Assembly: GCF_038397725.1 (NCBI RefSeq) | Contig: NZ_CP151634.1 | Location: 1,736,001 to 1,800,000, forward strand | Direction of reading: 5' to 3' | Origin: Microbacterium sp. LWO13-1.2 | GTDB taxonomy: Bacteria > Actinomycetota > Actinomycetes > Actinomycetales > Microbacteriaceae | DNA: 64,000 nucleotides | Part shown: positions 46,981-56,881 of the stretch, in pieces | Position numbering within the stretch: position 1 is the stretch's first letter | Layout of the letters: each line of letters starts with the position of its first letter | Notes under the pieces: model-generated | Told to the model about the DNA's origin: nothing | What the model saw: the letters and a program-made list of their open reading frames with translations, nothing else | Databases searched by the model: none | Program-made: the position numbers and the translations under genes

Positions 46981-47003
46981 CCCACACTGTATAGCAGTGT
47001 GGG
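46981..47003. promoter_or_regulatory. Perfect palindrome at the head of the transfer operon
   Basis: CCCACACTG (46981-46989), spacer TATAG, CAGTGTGGG (46995-47003). On the minus strand it contains the likely -10 sequence TATACA of the transfer operon. It lies between the operon and the divergent ArsR-like gene and is the likely binding site of that regulator. Confidence 0.7.
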
Positions 47004-47071
47004 CGTGAAGTACAGGTCTAAATCGGATGGTTCGCTGGACCGGTAGCCAGGCAGTGCGAGAGAATCGGAAC

Positions 47072-47395
47072 ATGCCACGACTAGCTCAGCCGGCGGGATC
47101 CGAAGACGCCCAAGACCCGATCGCGCTCCTCGGGAACCTCGTCAAGGCCGCGATTCTACGGTTCCTCCGCAGCAACCCCGACGTCACTGTCGGCCCGATC
47201 TGTGATGCTCTCGTGCTCGGGCCGACGACGATCCAGCCGCGACTTAACGAGCTCGAGGCGGCAGGGCTGGTGATCGCCGATCCGCCGAGTCTAGAGGGAG
47301 GATCCCGCAAGGGTGTCTGGGTCAAGTATCGGGTGAACAACGAGGCTGTGACTGACCTCTACCTTCGCTTGGGACTAGCGATCGGGGAGTTCTAA
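47072..47395 (+). CDS. ArsR-like winged-helix regulator of transfer operon
   Basis: A 107-residue protein with a winged helix: LGNLVKAAILRFLRSNPDVTVGPICDALVLGPTTIQPRLNELEAAGLV, then the wing segment KGVWVKYRV. The start ATG at 47072 is at the natural N terminus. No metal-binding Cys is visible, so it is probably not a metal sensor. It diverges from the 13-gene transfer operon over the perfect 9-bp palindrome and most likely represses it. Confidence 0.8.
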   Translation: MPRLAQPAGSEDAQDPIALLGNLVKAAILRFLRSNPDVTVGPICDALVLGPTTIQPRLNELEAAGLVIADPPSLEGGSRKGVWVKYRVNNEAVTDLYLRLGLAIGEF

Positions 47396-47397
47396 GA

Positions 47398-47514
47398 GTG
47401 GGCCAGTTCAGCCCGTTGATTGCGGCGGTCGACCAGATCAGGATCCTCGCGAGATCATTGCGAGAGCGTCGGCTTAGGGATGGGCAGTTTTCGCCCGCTC
47501 GTGAGGCACAGTGA
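47398..47514 (+). CDS. Possible 38-residue small protein
   Basis: A GTG at 47398 two bases after the regulator stop, preceded by GGGGAG, opens a 38-codon frame (VGQFSPLIAAVDQIRILARS at its start). Coupled position and the ribosome site favour it. Its internal repeat GQFSP is notable. Function unknown. Confidence 0.35.
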   Translation: MGQFSPLIAAVDQIRILARSLRERRLRDGQFSPAREAQ

Positions 47515-47534
47515 TCTGGACATGCAGTTCGCCG

Positions 47535-47558
47535 AGCCCGCCCGCTACCGGGCGGGCT
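47535..47558 (+). terminator. Rho-independent terminator after ArsR-like gene
   Basis: AGCCCGCCCG (47535-47544) and CGGGCGGGCT (47549-47558) form a perfect 10-bp stem with loop CTAC. It follows the regulator and the possible 38-codon gene. The 200 bases beyond, up to the permease gene, show no convincing gene. Confidence 0.78.
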
Positions 47559-47759
47559 CTTCCAGGAGAGGTCGCACACGAGGCCAGAGCCATCGTCCGC
47601 AACGCCGAGCGCGCCTTCGTCGATCAGGGCGAATCCAGGCGGGTGGGGATCTAGTGGGATTGCGATGGTCTGAATCTGCTGATCGGCATTCGCGACGATG
47701 GCGATCCGACATCATGACCTGCGCCTTGTGTACAGGGGAAGACCATCGCGCGGTGGCGA

Positions 47760-48575
47760 CTAGCTCGCTTCGCTCGTCTTCCGGCGCGCACGGAGGTGTT
47801 TGACGATCAACTGTGTCGTCACTGCGACGATCAGCACGGAGAAGGCGATGTTCGACGCGAGGGGAGTGATGTTCGTTGCGGTCAACAGGCCGAGCGGAGA
47901 AGCGATGCACGCGGTGATGCCCACGGTCGCGGCAACGCGCATATCGAAGTTCTTCCGACGCACGTTTCCGATCGTGCCGGATAGGGAGCCGGGGATCATC
48001 ATCAGCAGCGAGGTGCCCTTGGCGTTGAGGTCGCCCGCTCCGAACAGCAGCATCAATGCCGGCACGACGATGATCCCGCCTCCCACGCCGAGAATCCCGG
48101 AGAGGATTCCGGTGAGCACACCGAGAGCAGCGAGTCCGGCGACGGCCCAGCCGTCGATGCTGATGGTGTCGCCGCGGTCGGGGATGACGATCCACAGGCT
48201 GATGACGACGCCCGCCATGAACACGATGAAGATCCAGAACAGCACCGACCTGGGAAGCCGCGACAGCAGGTAACTACCGATCTGCGCTCCTCCGATGATC
48301 CCCGCTGCCAGGATCGCGCCAGCGACCCAGTCGACGTGACCAGCGATGCCATAGCTGGTGGCGCCGACAATGGCAGTGGGAAGGATTGCAGCGACCGAGC
48401 TTCCTGCGGCCCGCCGTTGATCGATGCCCAGGAGCACCAACGCGGGCACGACGATGATGCCGCCGCCGACGCCGAAGAGGCCAGAGAGATACCCGGCCGT
48501 CAAGCCCAGGACCATCAGGCCCCAGAGGGGGATCGGGCCCTTGGCTGTTGCTTTCGTCGCGTTACCAGATGCCAT
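47760..48575 (-). CDS. TauE/SafE-family (TSUP) permease
   Basis: A 271-residue protein with about eight membrane helices and two internal repeats that both contain [15 protein letters not shown] or [15 protein letters not shown], the TSUP signature. This family exports sulfite or related anions. GGAGGG lies nine bases before ATG at 48575. Its start overlaps the end of the PEPCK-fusion gene by 14 bases, so it may be co-transcribed with it, though a functional link is not evident. Confidence 0.85.
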   Translation of the reverse strand: MASGNATKATAKGPIPLWGLMVLGLTAGYLSGLFGVGGGIIVVPALVLLGIDQRRAAGSSVAAILPTAIVGATSYGIAGHVDWVAGAILAAGIIGGAQIGSYLLSRLPRSVLFWIFIVFMAGVVISLWIVIPDRGDTISIDGWAVAGLAALGVLTGILSGILGVGGGIIVVPALMLLFGAGDLNAKGTSLLMMIPGSLSGTIGNVRRKNFDMRVAATVGITACIASPLGLLTATNITPLASNIAFSVLIVAVTTQLIVKHLRARRKTSEAS

Positions 48576-51054
48576 CAATTGTTCCCTCCGTGGTGCGAGG
48601 CCGCGAGCGTGGTGACGTGATCGCGGAACACGATGTCCACGAGTGCGGATCTGATGGCAAGATCACGCCGGAGGCACTGGGGTAGTCACCCGGCTCTTGC
48701 CTCGCGCGGTTGGGGTGAGCGTGCGGTCGTACGGATCCCGATTCTGAGTTCTCAACGATCTCCGTTGCCTCCGCGATGCAAAGCGTTGAGGCACCCGCGC
48801 GAACGCGGTTGACGACCCGGGCGCGAATCACGACCGATGCATCCATGAAATAAGGCTCGCCGGTGGATAGTAGAGACCATTTCCCGGTATCGCCGAAACG
48901 ATCTGCGCCGCTCAGGGTGCCGAGCCTTGCCAGCCAGGAGGAGTCTGTGTCGGGCATGTGCACGACGACGGATTCTGTCTCGAGGATGACGGGTGCGTTC
49001 GAGGAGAGATCGGGTACCGAGAACACAAGCAACGGCGGTTCGGCGCTGAGCGAGGACAGGGAGCTGACAGTGAGAGCGATGTGCTGCCCGTTCTCGGTCG
49101 CGGTGACTAAGGCAAAGCCTGCGGGGTGATTGCGGAAGGCGCTCTTGAACTGGTCAGGGGAAACGGTCTCAACGGTTTGGAACACGCGGCCCTCATGCTC
49201 CTCCGGAGTTCTCGGGTTCCGTCCGGCGGCGATGGTGAGCCTGCTACGCAGCGATGCGAGCTCGGCGCGGAGAGCTGCCGGCAGCTTGTCGCCGAAGGTG
49301 TCGAAGAACTCCTCGGTCAGGTCGGCCTCGGCGAGCCAGGCGGCGGAGTCGATCGAGAACAGCTCCTCGAGATCGGCGTCGGCGATGTCGAGTCCGTCCA
49401 GATTGAGGTCCTCGACGCGCGGCAGGCGGCCGATGGGGCTGTCCACGGCGGGCACTTCACCGGCGACGCGGCGGATGATCCAGTCGATGACGCGCGAGTT
49501 GTCGCCGAATCCGGGCCACAGGAACCGGCCGTCGGAGCCGCGGCGGAACCAGTTGACCTGGAAGATCCGCGGCGCCCGGTCGAAGCGCAGGCTGCGGCCG
49601 ACCTTGAGCCAGTGCGCGAAGTAGTCGCCCATGTTGTAGCCGCAGAACGGCAGCATCGCGAAGGGATCGCGGCGCAGCTCGCCGAGCGTGCCCTCGGCCG
49701 CGGCCGTGCGCTCGGAGGAGATGGTGGATCCGAGGAAGACACCATGCGTCCAGTCGGTCGCCTCGACCACCAGCGGGACGTTGGTCGCACGACGCCCCCC
49801 GAACAGGATCACATCGAGCGGAACCGCCTGCTCCCAGTCCTCGGCGATCTGCGGGCACTGGGCGGCCGAGACCGTGAACCGGGAGTTCGGATGCGCCGCC
49901 GGACGACCGGAATCGGGCGTCCAGGGGTTGCCCTCCCAGTCGATGAGCTCGGCCGGTGCCTCGTCGGTGAGGCCCTCCCACCAGACGTCGCCGTCGGGGC
50001 GGAGTGCGACGTTGGTGAAGATGGTGTTTCCCCACAGCGTCTCGACGGCGGTGACGTTCGTGGACTCGCCGGTGCCCGGCGCGACGCCGAAGAAACCGGC
50101 CTCCGGGTTGATCGCCCACATCCGTCCGTCGTCGCCGGGGCGGATCCAGGCGATGTCGTCGCCGAGCGTCTCGACCTTCCAGCCCGGGATCGTCGGGCGC
50201 AGCATCGCGAGGTTCGTCTTACCACAGGCAGAGGGGAACGCCGCCGCGACGTGGTACGCCTTGCCCTGCGGGTCGATCACCCGGATGAGCAGCATGTGCT
50301 CGGCGAGCCAGCCCTCATCACGCGCGATCACCGACGCGATGCGGAGGGCGAAGCACTTCTTCGCAAGGATCGCGTTGCCGCCGTATCCGGAGCCGAAGGA
50401 GTAGACCTCGAGCGAGTCCGGGAAGTGCACGATGTACTTCTCGTCGTTGCACGGCCACTCCACGTCCGCCTCACCTGCAGCGAGCGGGTCGCCGACCGTG
50501 TGCACCGTCTTCACCCAGGGCGCGCCCTCGGCGATCCGGCGGGTGACGGCGTCGCCGACCCTGGTCATGATGCCGATGGATGCCACAGCGTAGGCGCTGT
50601 CGGTGATCTGGACGCCGATGTGCGAGAGCGGGCCGCCGACCGGGCCCATCGAGAACGGGACGACGTACATCGTGCGACCGCGCATCGAGCCCTCGAAGAG
50701 GCCGGTCATCTTCTGGCGCATCTCGGCCGGATCCGCCCAGTTGTTCGTGGGTCCGGCATCCTCTTCACGCTCGGAGGCGATGAAGGTGCGCCCCTCGGTG
50801 CGGGCGACGTCGCCGGGGTGCGAGCGGGCGAGGTAGGAACCGGGGCGCCACTCGGGGTTGAGCTTGATGATCTTGCCCTCGTCGACGAGCCCGCGCAGCA
50901 GCCAGTCGTTCTCGGCCCGTGAGCCGTCGACCCAGTGCACGTTCGCGGGCTGAGTGAGGGTGCGGATCTCCTCGACCCAGGCGGCCAGCTCGGCCATCGC
51001 GGGCGTGTCATAGCGCGGCGCAGAGGGCGAGACGTTCAAACCTGAACTCTTCAC
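48562..51054 (-). CDS. GTP-type phosphoenolpyruvate carboxykinase fused to flavin-reductase-like domain
   Basis: An 830-residue protein. Residues 1 to about 606 are a full GTP-dependent PEPCK (kinase loop [30 protein letters not shown], and [14 protein letters not shown]). PEPCK usually ends at about 605-620. Here the frame continues through [15 protein letters not shown] into a flavin-reductase-like domain (about 623-770) with [13 protein letters not shown] and [25 protein letters not shown]. Start GTG at 51054 has GGAAGGA upstream. The PEPCK makes phosphoenolpyruvate from oxaloacetate; the added domain may bind flavin. The tail after about 770 is poorly conserved and may follow a frame change. 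Confidence 0.85.
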   Translation of the reverse strand: MKSSGLNVSPSAPRYDTPAMAELAAWVEEIRTLTQPANVHWVDGSRAENDWLLRGLVDEGKIIKLNPEWRPGSYLARSHPGDVARTEGRTFIASEREEDAGPTNNWADPAEMRQKMTGLFEGSMRGRTMYVVPFSMGPVGGPLSHIGVQITDSAYAVASIGIMTRVGDAVTRRIAEGAPWVKTVHTVGDPLAAGEADVEWPCNDEKYIVHFPDSLEVYSFGSGYGGNAILAKKCFALRIASVIARDEGWLAEHMLLIRVIDPQGKAYHVAAAFPSACGKTNLAMLRPTIPGWKVETLGDDIAWIRPGDDGRMWAINPEAGFFGVAPGTGESTNVTAVETLWGNTIFTNVALRPDGDVWWEGLTDEAPAELIDWEGNPWTPDSGRPAAHPNSRFTVSAAQCPQIAEDWEQAVPLDVILFGGRRATNVPLVVEATDWTHGVFLGSTISSERTAAAEGTLGELRRDPFAMLPFCGYNMGDYFAHWLKVGRSLRFDRAPRIFQVNWFRRGSDGRFLWPGFGDNSRVIDWIIRRVAGEVPAVDSPIGRLPRVEDLNLDGLDIADADLEELFSIDSAAWLAEADLTEEFFDTFGDKLPAALRAELASLRSRLTIAAGRNPRTPEEHEGRVFQTVETVSPDQFKSAFRNHPAGFALVTATENGQHIALTVSSLSSLSAEPPLLVFSVPDLSSNAPVILETESVVVHMPDTDSSWLARLGTLSGADRFGDTGKWSLLSTGEPYFMDASVVIRARVVNRVRAGASTLCIAEATEIVENSESGSVRPHAHPNRARQEPGDYPSASGVILPSDPHSWTSCSAITSPRSRPRTTEGTIDGIW

Positions 51055-51379
51055 GACGGTTCCTTCCCAAGAATCCTCGAGACCAGTTCCCACCCCACAG
51101 TGCCCCTTGATCAAAAGTGAGGGAGGGTGAGGCCACGAATCGTACGCTATCACTGAACGTCGGGCCGCGGTCAAGCATCACTTGAGTCATGACTGCGACG
51201 GCTGATTGTCACTCATCGCGCAGTTGCAAAGGATTGCATAGATGTTAAGCAAGGATTGACACTGTGAGCATGGTCCTGCGATGATTGGCCCGCTAGGCGC
51301 GTCGAACCCATTGCGGTCCCGGCCGCAATGGGCTTTGTCGGCGAGCAGGCAGCTCGCCGGCCCGACATACGAAGGCGAG

Positions 51380-52159
51380 ATGATGGCGCAACTGGGTAAC
51401 CTGCTGAATTCCCTCTCAAACGGTGACGTGACGATCATCGATCTGACGAACAAGCTGACCGAGAACACGCCCAGCCTGACGCTTCCCAAGCCGTTCCCGA
51501 GCCCGCTTCCGTTCTCGCTGGACGAGATCGCGGCCTACGACGAGCGTGGGCCGATGTGGGCGGCGAACGACATTCACATCGGCGAGCACACTGGCACTCA
51601 CCTGGACGTGCCCATCCACTGGCTGACCGGACGCGAGGGCACAGACGTCTCGGAGACTCCCCTGACACGACTGGTCGGACCAGCGGTCGTCATCGACTTC
51701 ACGGCCGAGGCTGCGGCCGACCCGGACTTCCTGGTGACCGTCGACCACCTGAAGGCGTGGGTAGCGGAACATGGAGAGTTCCCCGACAACGCCTGGCTTC
51801 TGTTCAGGACGGGCTGGTCAGTCCACAGCCAGAATCCGGAGAGGTTCGTCAATGCCGACAGCACGGGCTCGCATACCCCAGGATTCACCGCGGAGTGCGC
51901 ACGCTGGCTGGCGGAGGAGACTCGCATCTCAGGCGTAGGGGTGGAGACCATGGGCCTGGATGCGGGACTCGGTCACGGTCTGGACCCCGAGATGCCGATG
52001 CACTACTACCTCCTCGGCAACGACAAGTACGGCGTCACCTCACTGCAGAACCTGGATCTGCTTCCGACGACGGGCGCAGTGATCGTGGTCGCCCCGCTCC
52101 CGATCGTGGGGGGCACGGGCAGTCCGGCTCGCGTCATCGCATTGGTGGAGCAGGCATGA
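51380..52159 (+). CDS. Cyclase-family hydrolase (kynurenine-formamidase-like)
   Basis: A 259-residue protein with the metal-binding signature HIGEHTGTHLDVPIHW (HxGTHxDxPxH), typical of the cyclase/KynB family. These enzymes hydrolyse amides or lactone-like bonds using divalent metal. A later HYYLLGNDKYG block is also typical. ATG at 51380 has GAAGG upstream; 51383 is equal in likelihood. Its stop overlaps the next ATG (ATGA). It may act on a metabolite imported by the nearby Liv systems. Confidence 0.85.
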   Translation: MMAQLGNLLNSLSNGDVTIIDLTNKLTENTPSLTLPKPFPSPLPFSLDEIAAYDERGPMWAANDIHIGEHTGTHLDVPIHWLTGREGTDVSETPLTRLVGPAVVIDFTAEAAADPDFLVTVDHLKAWVAEHGEFPDNAWLLFRTGWSVHSQNPERFVNADSTGSHTPGFTAECARWLAEETRISGVGVETMGLDAGLGHGLDPEMPMHYYLLGNDKYGVTSLQNLDLLPTTGAVIVVAPLPIVGGTGSPARVIALVEQA

Positions 52160-52917
52160 CTATCAGCATCGAACTGACGAAGTTCGGCCACGCGTGTGTG
52201 CGACTCGAGAAGAACGGTCGGCGGATCGTCATCGATCCCGGTGAGTACAGCGACCCGGCGCCGGCGCTCGAAGGCGCCGAGCACATCCTGATCACCCATC
52301 AGCATCCTGACCATCTGGAAGAGGGTGCGGTGCTGCGGCATCTCGCAGCGAACCCCGACGCCACGGTCCGCGCTCCCGAGGTCCCAGCGGCCCGTCTTCT
52401 CGCTCAGGCGGCGGGGGCCGGTGTGAAGGACAGCCAGATCATCGCCACTGGAGCGGGAGAGCAGTTCGACAGCGCAGGCTTCTCGCTCCGCACCGTCGGA
52501 GGTCAGCACGCGGTGATCCATGCCTTCATCCCGGTGGTGGCGAACACCGGGTACATCGTCGACGGCTTGGTGTATCACCCCGGCGACAGCTTCATCGTTC
52601 CGGCTGGGCCCGCCCCTGACACGCTGCTCGTGCCTTTGAGTGCACCCTGGAACAAGATGGCCGAGATGGTCGACTTCATCACTGCTGTGCGCCCGAGGCA
52701 GGCCGTCCCAGTGCACGACGCTCTGCTCAACGAGACCGTCGGGCGGCCGCTGTACATCAAGAGAGCGCGGATGTTCGCGGATCGTCACGGTGTGGAATTC
52801 ACCGATCTCGGGGTGGGGGAGACGATTGTGATCGAGGGGCCGGCGCCGACTGACGTGGATGCCGGCGCGGACGCCGTCTTCTCGGACAAGTTGGATCTCC
52901 GGCACTTCAACGGCTGA
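52156..52917 (+). CDS. Metallo-beta-lactamase-fold hydrolase (UlaG-like)
   Basis: A 253-residue protein with the metal motif THQHPDHL (HxHxDH), IDPGEYS at the strand before it, GGQHAVIH and YHPGDS further on. The group includes UlaG-type lactonases and uncharacterised Zn-dependent hydrolases. ATG at 52156 overlaps the cyclase stop by four bases, so the two are co-translated. Joint action on one ring-containing metabolite is a reasonable guess. Confidence 0.85.
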   Translation: MTISIELTKFGHACVRLEKNGRRIVIDPGEYSDPAPALEGAEHILITHQHPDHLEEGAVLRHLAANPDATVRAPEVPAARLLAQAAGAGVKDSQIIATGAGEQFDSAGFSLRTVGGQHAVIHAFIPVVANTGYIVDGLVYHPGDSFIVPAGPAPDTLLVPLSAPWNKMAEMVDFITAVRPRQAVPVHDALLNETVGRPLYIKRARMFADRHGVEFTDLGVGETIVIEGPAPTDVDAGADAVFSDKLDLRHFNG

Positions 52918-52961
52918 CAACGCCAGTAGTACGACAGCGACGCGTTCAGCGTCACAGCACG

Positions 52962-52989
52962 CACCCCGCCAGACCGCTGTGGCGGGGTG
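52962..52989 (+). terminator. Rho-independent terminator
   Basis: CACCCCGCC (52962-52970) and GGCGGGGTG (52981-52989) match perfectly and are followed by TTTT. It ends the cyclase/MBL operon 45 bases after its stop. Confidence 0.85.
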
Positions 52990-53320
52990 TTTTGCTGTCA
53001 AATCGGCCTTGGAGCGGATCTCCATCCGGAGAATCCACCCTTTGGAGTGTTAAGTATTGATTACGGCTTAACCGGTGACTTCAGTCGTGCTGTACGGTCG
53101 CGATCAGAGGACGCGAGCAATGAAGCTCAGATCCTGAGTCTGGTCGATGCCCACAAGGTGTCGAACGGGCTGACAAGTATCGAGCGATTGGTTCGAAGCC
53201 AGTCTCCTTCCGCAGCGTCCGAGAATCTCTCTGCTGCACACCCCGGTCCGTTCATTCACACATTCCGTGGGCGGGCGCCGGGGAGGGGCCCGAGCACCAT
53301 CACAGAAACAGGTAGCGGTC
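52990..53320. promoter_or_regulatory. Upstream region of first Liv operon with short inverted repeat
   Basis: No gene in about 330 bases. It includes the inverted repeat GTTAAG (53049-53054) and CTTAAC (53067-53072), which could be a regulator site. The promoter of the Liv operon should lie here but is not placed. Confidence 0.4.
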
Positions 53321-54544
53321 ATGACGCATCACAAATTCTCACAGGCAGCCAAGAACGTCGTATTGATCTCCTTGCTCGGCGGAAGCGTTGTCCTCGCGGG
53401 CTGCGCCGGACCTTCCGCTGACAGCAAGCCGGACTCTGCCGCCGGCGAGCTCTGCGCTGACGGCAAGATCACGATCGGCTCAGCGAAGGCGCTGAGTGGC
53501 TCCTTCTCGTTCTACGACACCGCAGGCTCCCACGCGGAAGAACTGGCTGTCGAACTCGTCAACGAGCAGGGCGGGATCAACGGTTGCAAGGTCGAGTTGG
53601 TCACGCAGGACATGAAGTCCGACCCTGCGGTCGGCCGGCAGGTGGCCCGTGAGCTGATCGCCGGCGGTGCGGAGGTCTTCCTGCCTCCGAACAACGAGGG
53701 CCTCGGCACCCCTGCTGCTCAGGCGGCCCAGAGCGAAGGGATCTTCAGCATGGCCGGTGCATCGGGCGACGACTATGCACCCGGCGTGGGATCCCTGTTC
53801 GCCACCGGCGGCAGCATGGCGAGCTTGAACGGCAGGGCGGCCGCTGCGTTCGCGAAGGAGCAGGGATATGACTCGGTCTACTACATCACCAACGATACGT
53901 TCGCGTACTTCGGCACTGTCGAGGACTACTTCCGCGAGGACGTCGGGAAGGACCTGAAGGAGCTCGGCAGCCAGGCGATCGAGTTCGGCCAGACCGACTT
54001 CGCCGCGGTGATCAGTGACATCAAGCGCACCGTGGATGGTGGTGAAAAGCCGATGATCCTCCTGGCGACGAACTACCCGGATGCACCGACCATGATCAAG
54101 CAGCTGCGCAAGGCCGGACTGGATACTCCTGTGGTAGGCAACGCGACATGGGCGACTAAGAACATGGTCGATGCCCTCGGTGGCTCGACGAACAACGTGT
54201 TCTACACGGCCGGTGCCTACACCGAGGGCGACGATGCCGATGAGGCGACCGTCGCGTACGTCAACCGCTACAAGGAGGCGTACGACACCTTCCCGGAGAA
54301 CCACCAGGCGGTGGAGTCCTACTGGACGATGTGGGCGTTGTTCGACGCGATCGAGAAGGCCGATTCGACGACCGGAACGGAGATCGAGAAGGCGCTGTTC
54401 GCTCAGAAGGATGTCGAGCTTCCGATGCGCACCGTCTTCGAGTGGAAGGACGGGCACATCCTCGGCAGCAACGTGGTGGTGGGGTTCACCGCCGACGGCG
54501 CCTTCGAGCAGGTCAGCTCGTACAACCTAAGCGGCGGGGAGTGA
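53321..54544 (+). CDS. Branched-chain-amino-acid-type ABC binding lipoprotein (LivK-like)
   Basis: A 407-residue lipoprotein. The signal peptide ends in the lipobox VLAGC. The mature part has the type I binding-protein (Peripla_BP_6) layout with KALSGSFSFYDTAGSHAEELAVELVNEQGGINGCKVELV. Start ATG at 53321. It is first in an operon of six genes with two ATPases, two permeases and an oxidoreductase. Substrate: branched-chain amino acids or other amides/aromatics, undecided; enzymes around it suggest a special substrate. Confidence 0.88.
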   Translation: MTHHKFSQAAKNVVLISLLGGSVVLAGCAGPSADSKPDSAAGELCADGKITIGSAKALSGSFSFYDTAGSHAEELAVELVNEQGGINGCKVELVTQDMKSDPAVGRQVARELIAGGAEVFLPPNNEGLGTPAAQAAQSEGIFSMAGASGDDYAPGVGSLFATGGSMASLNGRAAAAFAKEQGYDSVYYITNDTFAYFGTVEDYFREDVGKDLKELGSQAIEFGQTDFAAVISDIKRTVDGGEKPMILLATNYPDAPTMIKQLRKAGLDTPVVGNATWATKNMVDALGGSTNNVFYTAGAYTEGDDADEATVAYVNRYKEAYDTFPENHQAVESYWTMWALFDAIEKADSTTGTEIEKALFAQKDVELPMRTVFEWKDGHILGSNVVVGFTADGAFEQVSSYNLSGGE

Positions 54545-54550
54545 GGACCG

Positions 54551-55291
54551 TTGGAGGCGCACACGCAGCCGATCGTCTCCGTCCGCGGGGTCGGGATGTC
54601 GTTCGGCCAGTTGATGGCTCTGGCCGATGTGACACTCGACCTCGAGCAGGGCGTCTGCACCGGACTGATCGGGCCTAACGGCTCGGGGAAGAGCACTCTC
54701 GTCAACTGCCTGTCGGGACTGCTGAAGCCGACGACGGGATCGATCGCCTTCGGGGGCAAGGAACTCCATCATTCATCGATGCGCGCACGCGCGAAGGCGG
54801 GTCTCGCTCGGAACTTCCAGAACCTCAGGCTGTTCGATTCCCTGACTGTTCGCGAGAACATCGCCGTGTCCGCCGGCCTGGCCAGCGGCGAGCGGCGTGC
54901 TTCCGAAGAGATCGTCACGCAGACTGCGCGTCTGTTCGGTCTCGAAGACGATCTCGATGCTCGCGTCGGTGACCTTTCCTGGGGTCACCGGCGCAGGGTG
55001 GAACTCGCGCGGGTGATCAACGGCGTTCCTCGATACCTGCTCCTGGATGAGCCGGGAGCAGGACTGGACCTGTCCGAGCGTCAGAAGCTCCCCGGCATCA
55101 TCGGAGACCTCACGGCTCGCGGGGTGGGATCACTTCTCGTGGATCACGACATGTCGCTGATCTCGAGAGTGTGCACGCGGGTACTCGTGCTCCGCCAGGG
55201 GCAGCTGATATTCGACGGAACTCCGGCCAGCGCGTTCAAGGACCCGCAGGTTCTCGAGTGCTATTTGGGAGAGAGACATGACGCTGCTTGA
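54551..55291 (+). CDS. ABC transporter ATPase (LivG-like)
   Basis: A 246-residue ATPase with Walker A GPNGSGKST, LivG-type insertion RLFDSLTVRENIAVSAGLASG, signature region and Walker B LLLDEPGAGLDL, and His switch VDHD. TTG at 54551 has GAGGAC upstream. The LSGGQ-like signature is DLSWGHRRRVELAR, as in other LivG proteins. Overlaps LivF start by 14 bases. Confidence 0.88.
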   Translation: MEAHTQPIVSVRGVGMSFGQLMALADVTLDLEQGVCTGLIGPNGSGKSTLVNCLSGLLKPTTGSIAFGGKELHHSSMRARAKAGLARNFQNLRLFDSLTVRENIAVSAGLASGERRASEEIVTQTARLFGLEDDLDARVGDLSWGHRRRVELARVINGVPRYLLLDEPGAGLDLSERQKLPGIIGDLTARGVGSLLVDHDMSLISRVCTRVLVLRQGQLIFDGTPASAFKDPQVLECYLGERHDAA

Positions 55292-56000
55292 GGTATCGGA
55301 TCTCTTCGCGGGCTATGGCGCCGGTGACATGGTCCTCCATGGAGTGGACCTCAGCCTCGCCGCCGGACAGGTCACCGCTCTGACCGGAGTGAACGGTGCG
55401 GGCAAGACGACCCTCGCCTCGGCTCTTGCGGGGAGGGTGATCCCGACTGCGGGCCAGATCCTCTTCGACGGTGTGGAGGTGACCAAGACGTCGGTGCAGG
55501 ACAGGGTCCGTAAGGGCATCGTGCTGTGCCCGCAGGGGCGGGAGGTGTTCCCCGCTCTTTCGGTGGCGGAGAACATCCGTCTGGGCGCGATCAACCGTCC
55601 GGCATCGACCCGGAAGGGCGCCGTGGAGCAGATCTTCGATCTCATCCCACTGCTCACGCCCTTCCGCAACAGCCGCGCCGGCTCACTGTCGGGCGGACAG
55701 CAGCAGCTGGTCGCGATCGGTCGTGCGCTGGCCGCGCAGCCCGAGGTTCTCATCGTGGATGAGCCCTCCATGGGATTGGCGCCGACGACCGTCGACTCGG
55801 TCTACGAGATCCTGGGCGCGCTGACGTCGACCGGCGTGGCGCTTCTCGTGATCGAGGAGTCGCCGCTGCGGCTGGTCGACCTCGCCGATCACGTCGTCGT
55901 GATGCGCGGTGGAGAGATCGTGATCTCCGGAGGCGCATCACTTCTGCAGGACGAACGGGTACTCACCGAGGCCCTTCTGGGTGAGGGGACGGCACAATGA
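55278..56000 (+). CDS. ABC transporter ATPase (LivF-like)
   Basis: A 240-residue ATPase with Walker A GVNGAGKTT, signature SLSGGQQQLVAIGRAL and Walker B LIVDEPSMGLAP. ATG at 55278 overlaps the LivG-like stop. It pairs with the LivG-like ATPase as heterodimer. The stop overlaps the LivH-like ATG (ATGA). Confidence 0.9.
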   Translation: MTLLEVSDLFAGYGAGDMVLHGVDLSLAAGQVTALTGVNGAGKTTLASALAGRVIPTAGQILFDGVEVTKTSVQDRVRKGIVLCPQGREVFPALSVAENIRLGAINRPASTRKGAVEQIFDLIPLLTPFRNSRAGSLSGGQQQLVAIGRALAAQPEVLIVDEPSMGLAPTTVDSVYEILGALTSTGVALLVIEESPLRLVDLADHVVVMRGGEIVISGGASLLQDERVLTEALLGEGTAQ

Positions 56001-56881
56001 CTCAGCTTCTTCAAGCGCTCTTCGACGGCCTCTCGCAGGGCGGCGTCTACGCCGTGCTGGCGGTGGGTGTCGCACTGGTGAGCGCGGTGATGTCGTTCCC
56101 GAACTTCGCCCACGGCTGGCTCGTAATGTGGGCGGCGTCTCTGACCGTGTTCTTGACCGCCTTCGTTCCGCTTCTCGTGGCGGTCTCCATCGCGACGCTC
56201 GTCGCCGTGGTGATCACGGCTGTCGGCGGTCAGCTCACTTTCATGACGGGACATCGGGCACCCAGCGAAGTGATCATGCTCAAATCGCTGGCGCTCGGGC
56301 TGGTGTTGCAGTCCGCAGCGGTCCTCATCTTCGGCGACGCACCGCGGCTGTATGCGACCCCGGAGTGGTTCGGAGAGGTCGTGGTCGTCGGAGACCTGCG
56401 CATCGGAGTGTCCAGCCTGGTCAGCCTAGCGGTCGCGGTCGTGGCGCTCACCGCGCTGCTGGTGCTGCTTCGGGGCACGGACCTCGGTTTGATGATGCGG
56501 GCCACTGCCCAGAACCTGTCGACATCGGCGCTGGTCGGAATCCGCACCCGCCGAGTCGTCCTGACAGCACTCATCATCGCGGGTGTCCTGGCGGGCATTG
56601 CCTCCTTCCTCTGGTATGCGAAGGCCGGCAGCGTCACGCCTCGCTCGGGCCTCGAAGTCACCATGGTCGCGTTCGTCGCGCTCGTCCTGGGCGGTCTGCG
56701 CAACGTGGGTGGCGCGGTCGTGGGGGGACTTCTGCTCGGAATGGTCGATGCATTCATGGCCACCTACCTGCCCGGTGAAGTCCAGGGCTACACGCGGGCG
56801 TTCACATACATCCTGCTCATCGTGGTGCTGGTGCTGAGACCCGATGGAGTGCTGCAACGAAAGGTGGTGCTGACGAAATGA
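55997..56881 (+). CDS. ABC transporter permease (LivH-like)
   Basis: A 294-residue membrane protein with about eight helices and the LivH block ALVGIRTRRVVLTALIIAGVLAGIA near residue 180. It overlaps both neighbours by four bases. With the LivM-like protein it makes the pore. Confidence 0.9.
   Translation: MTQLLQALFDGLSQGGVYAVLAVGVALVSAVMSFPNFAHGWLVMWAASLTVFLTAFVPLLVAVSIATLVAVVITAVGGQLTFMTGHRAPSEVIMLKSLALGLVLQSAAVLIFGDAPRLYATPEWFGEVVVVGDLRIGVSSLVSLAVAVVALTALLVLLRGTDLGLMMRATAQNLSTSALVGIRTRRVVLTALIIAGVLAGIASFLWYAKAGSVTPRSGLEVTMVAFVALVLGGLRNVGGAVVGGLLLGMVDAFMATYLPGEVQGYTRAFTYILLIVVLVLRPDGVLQRKVVLTK

Noticed and set aside
49126..50922. 598-codon plus-strand frame opposite PEPCK
   Set aside because: PEPCK motifs on the minus strand explain the region; the plus frame is its mirror.
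53049..53072. GTTAAG/CTTAAC as a firm operator
   Set aside because: Only six bases per arm with a 12-base spacer; recorded within the upstream region at low weight.
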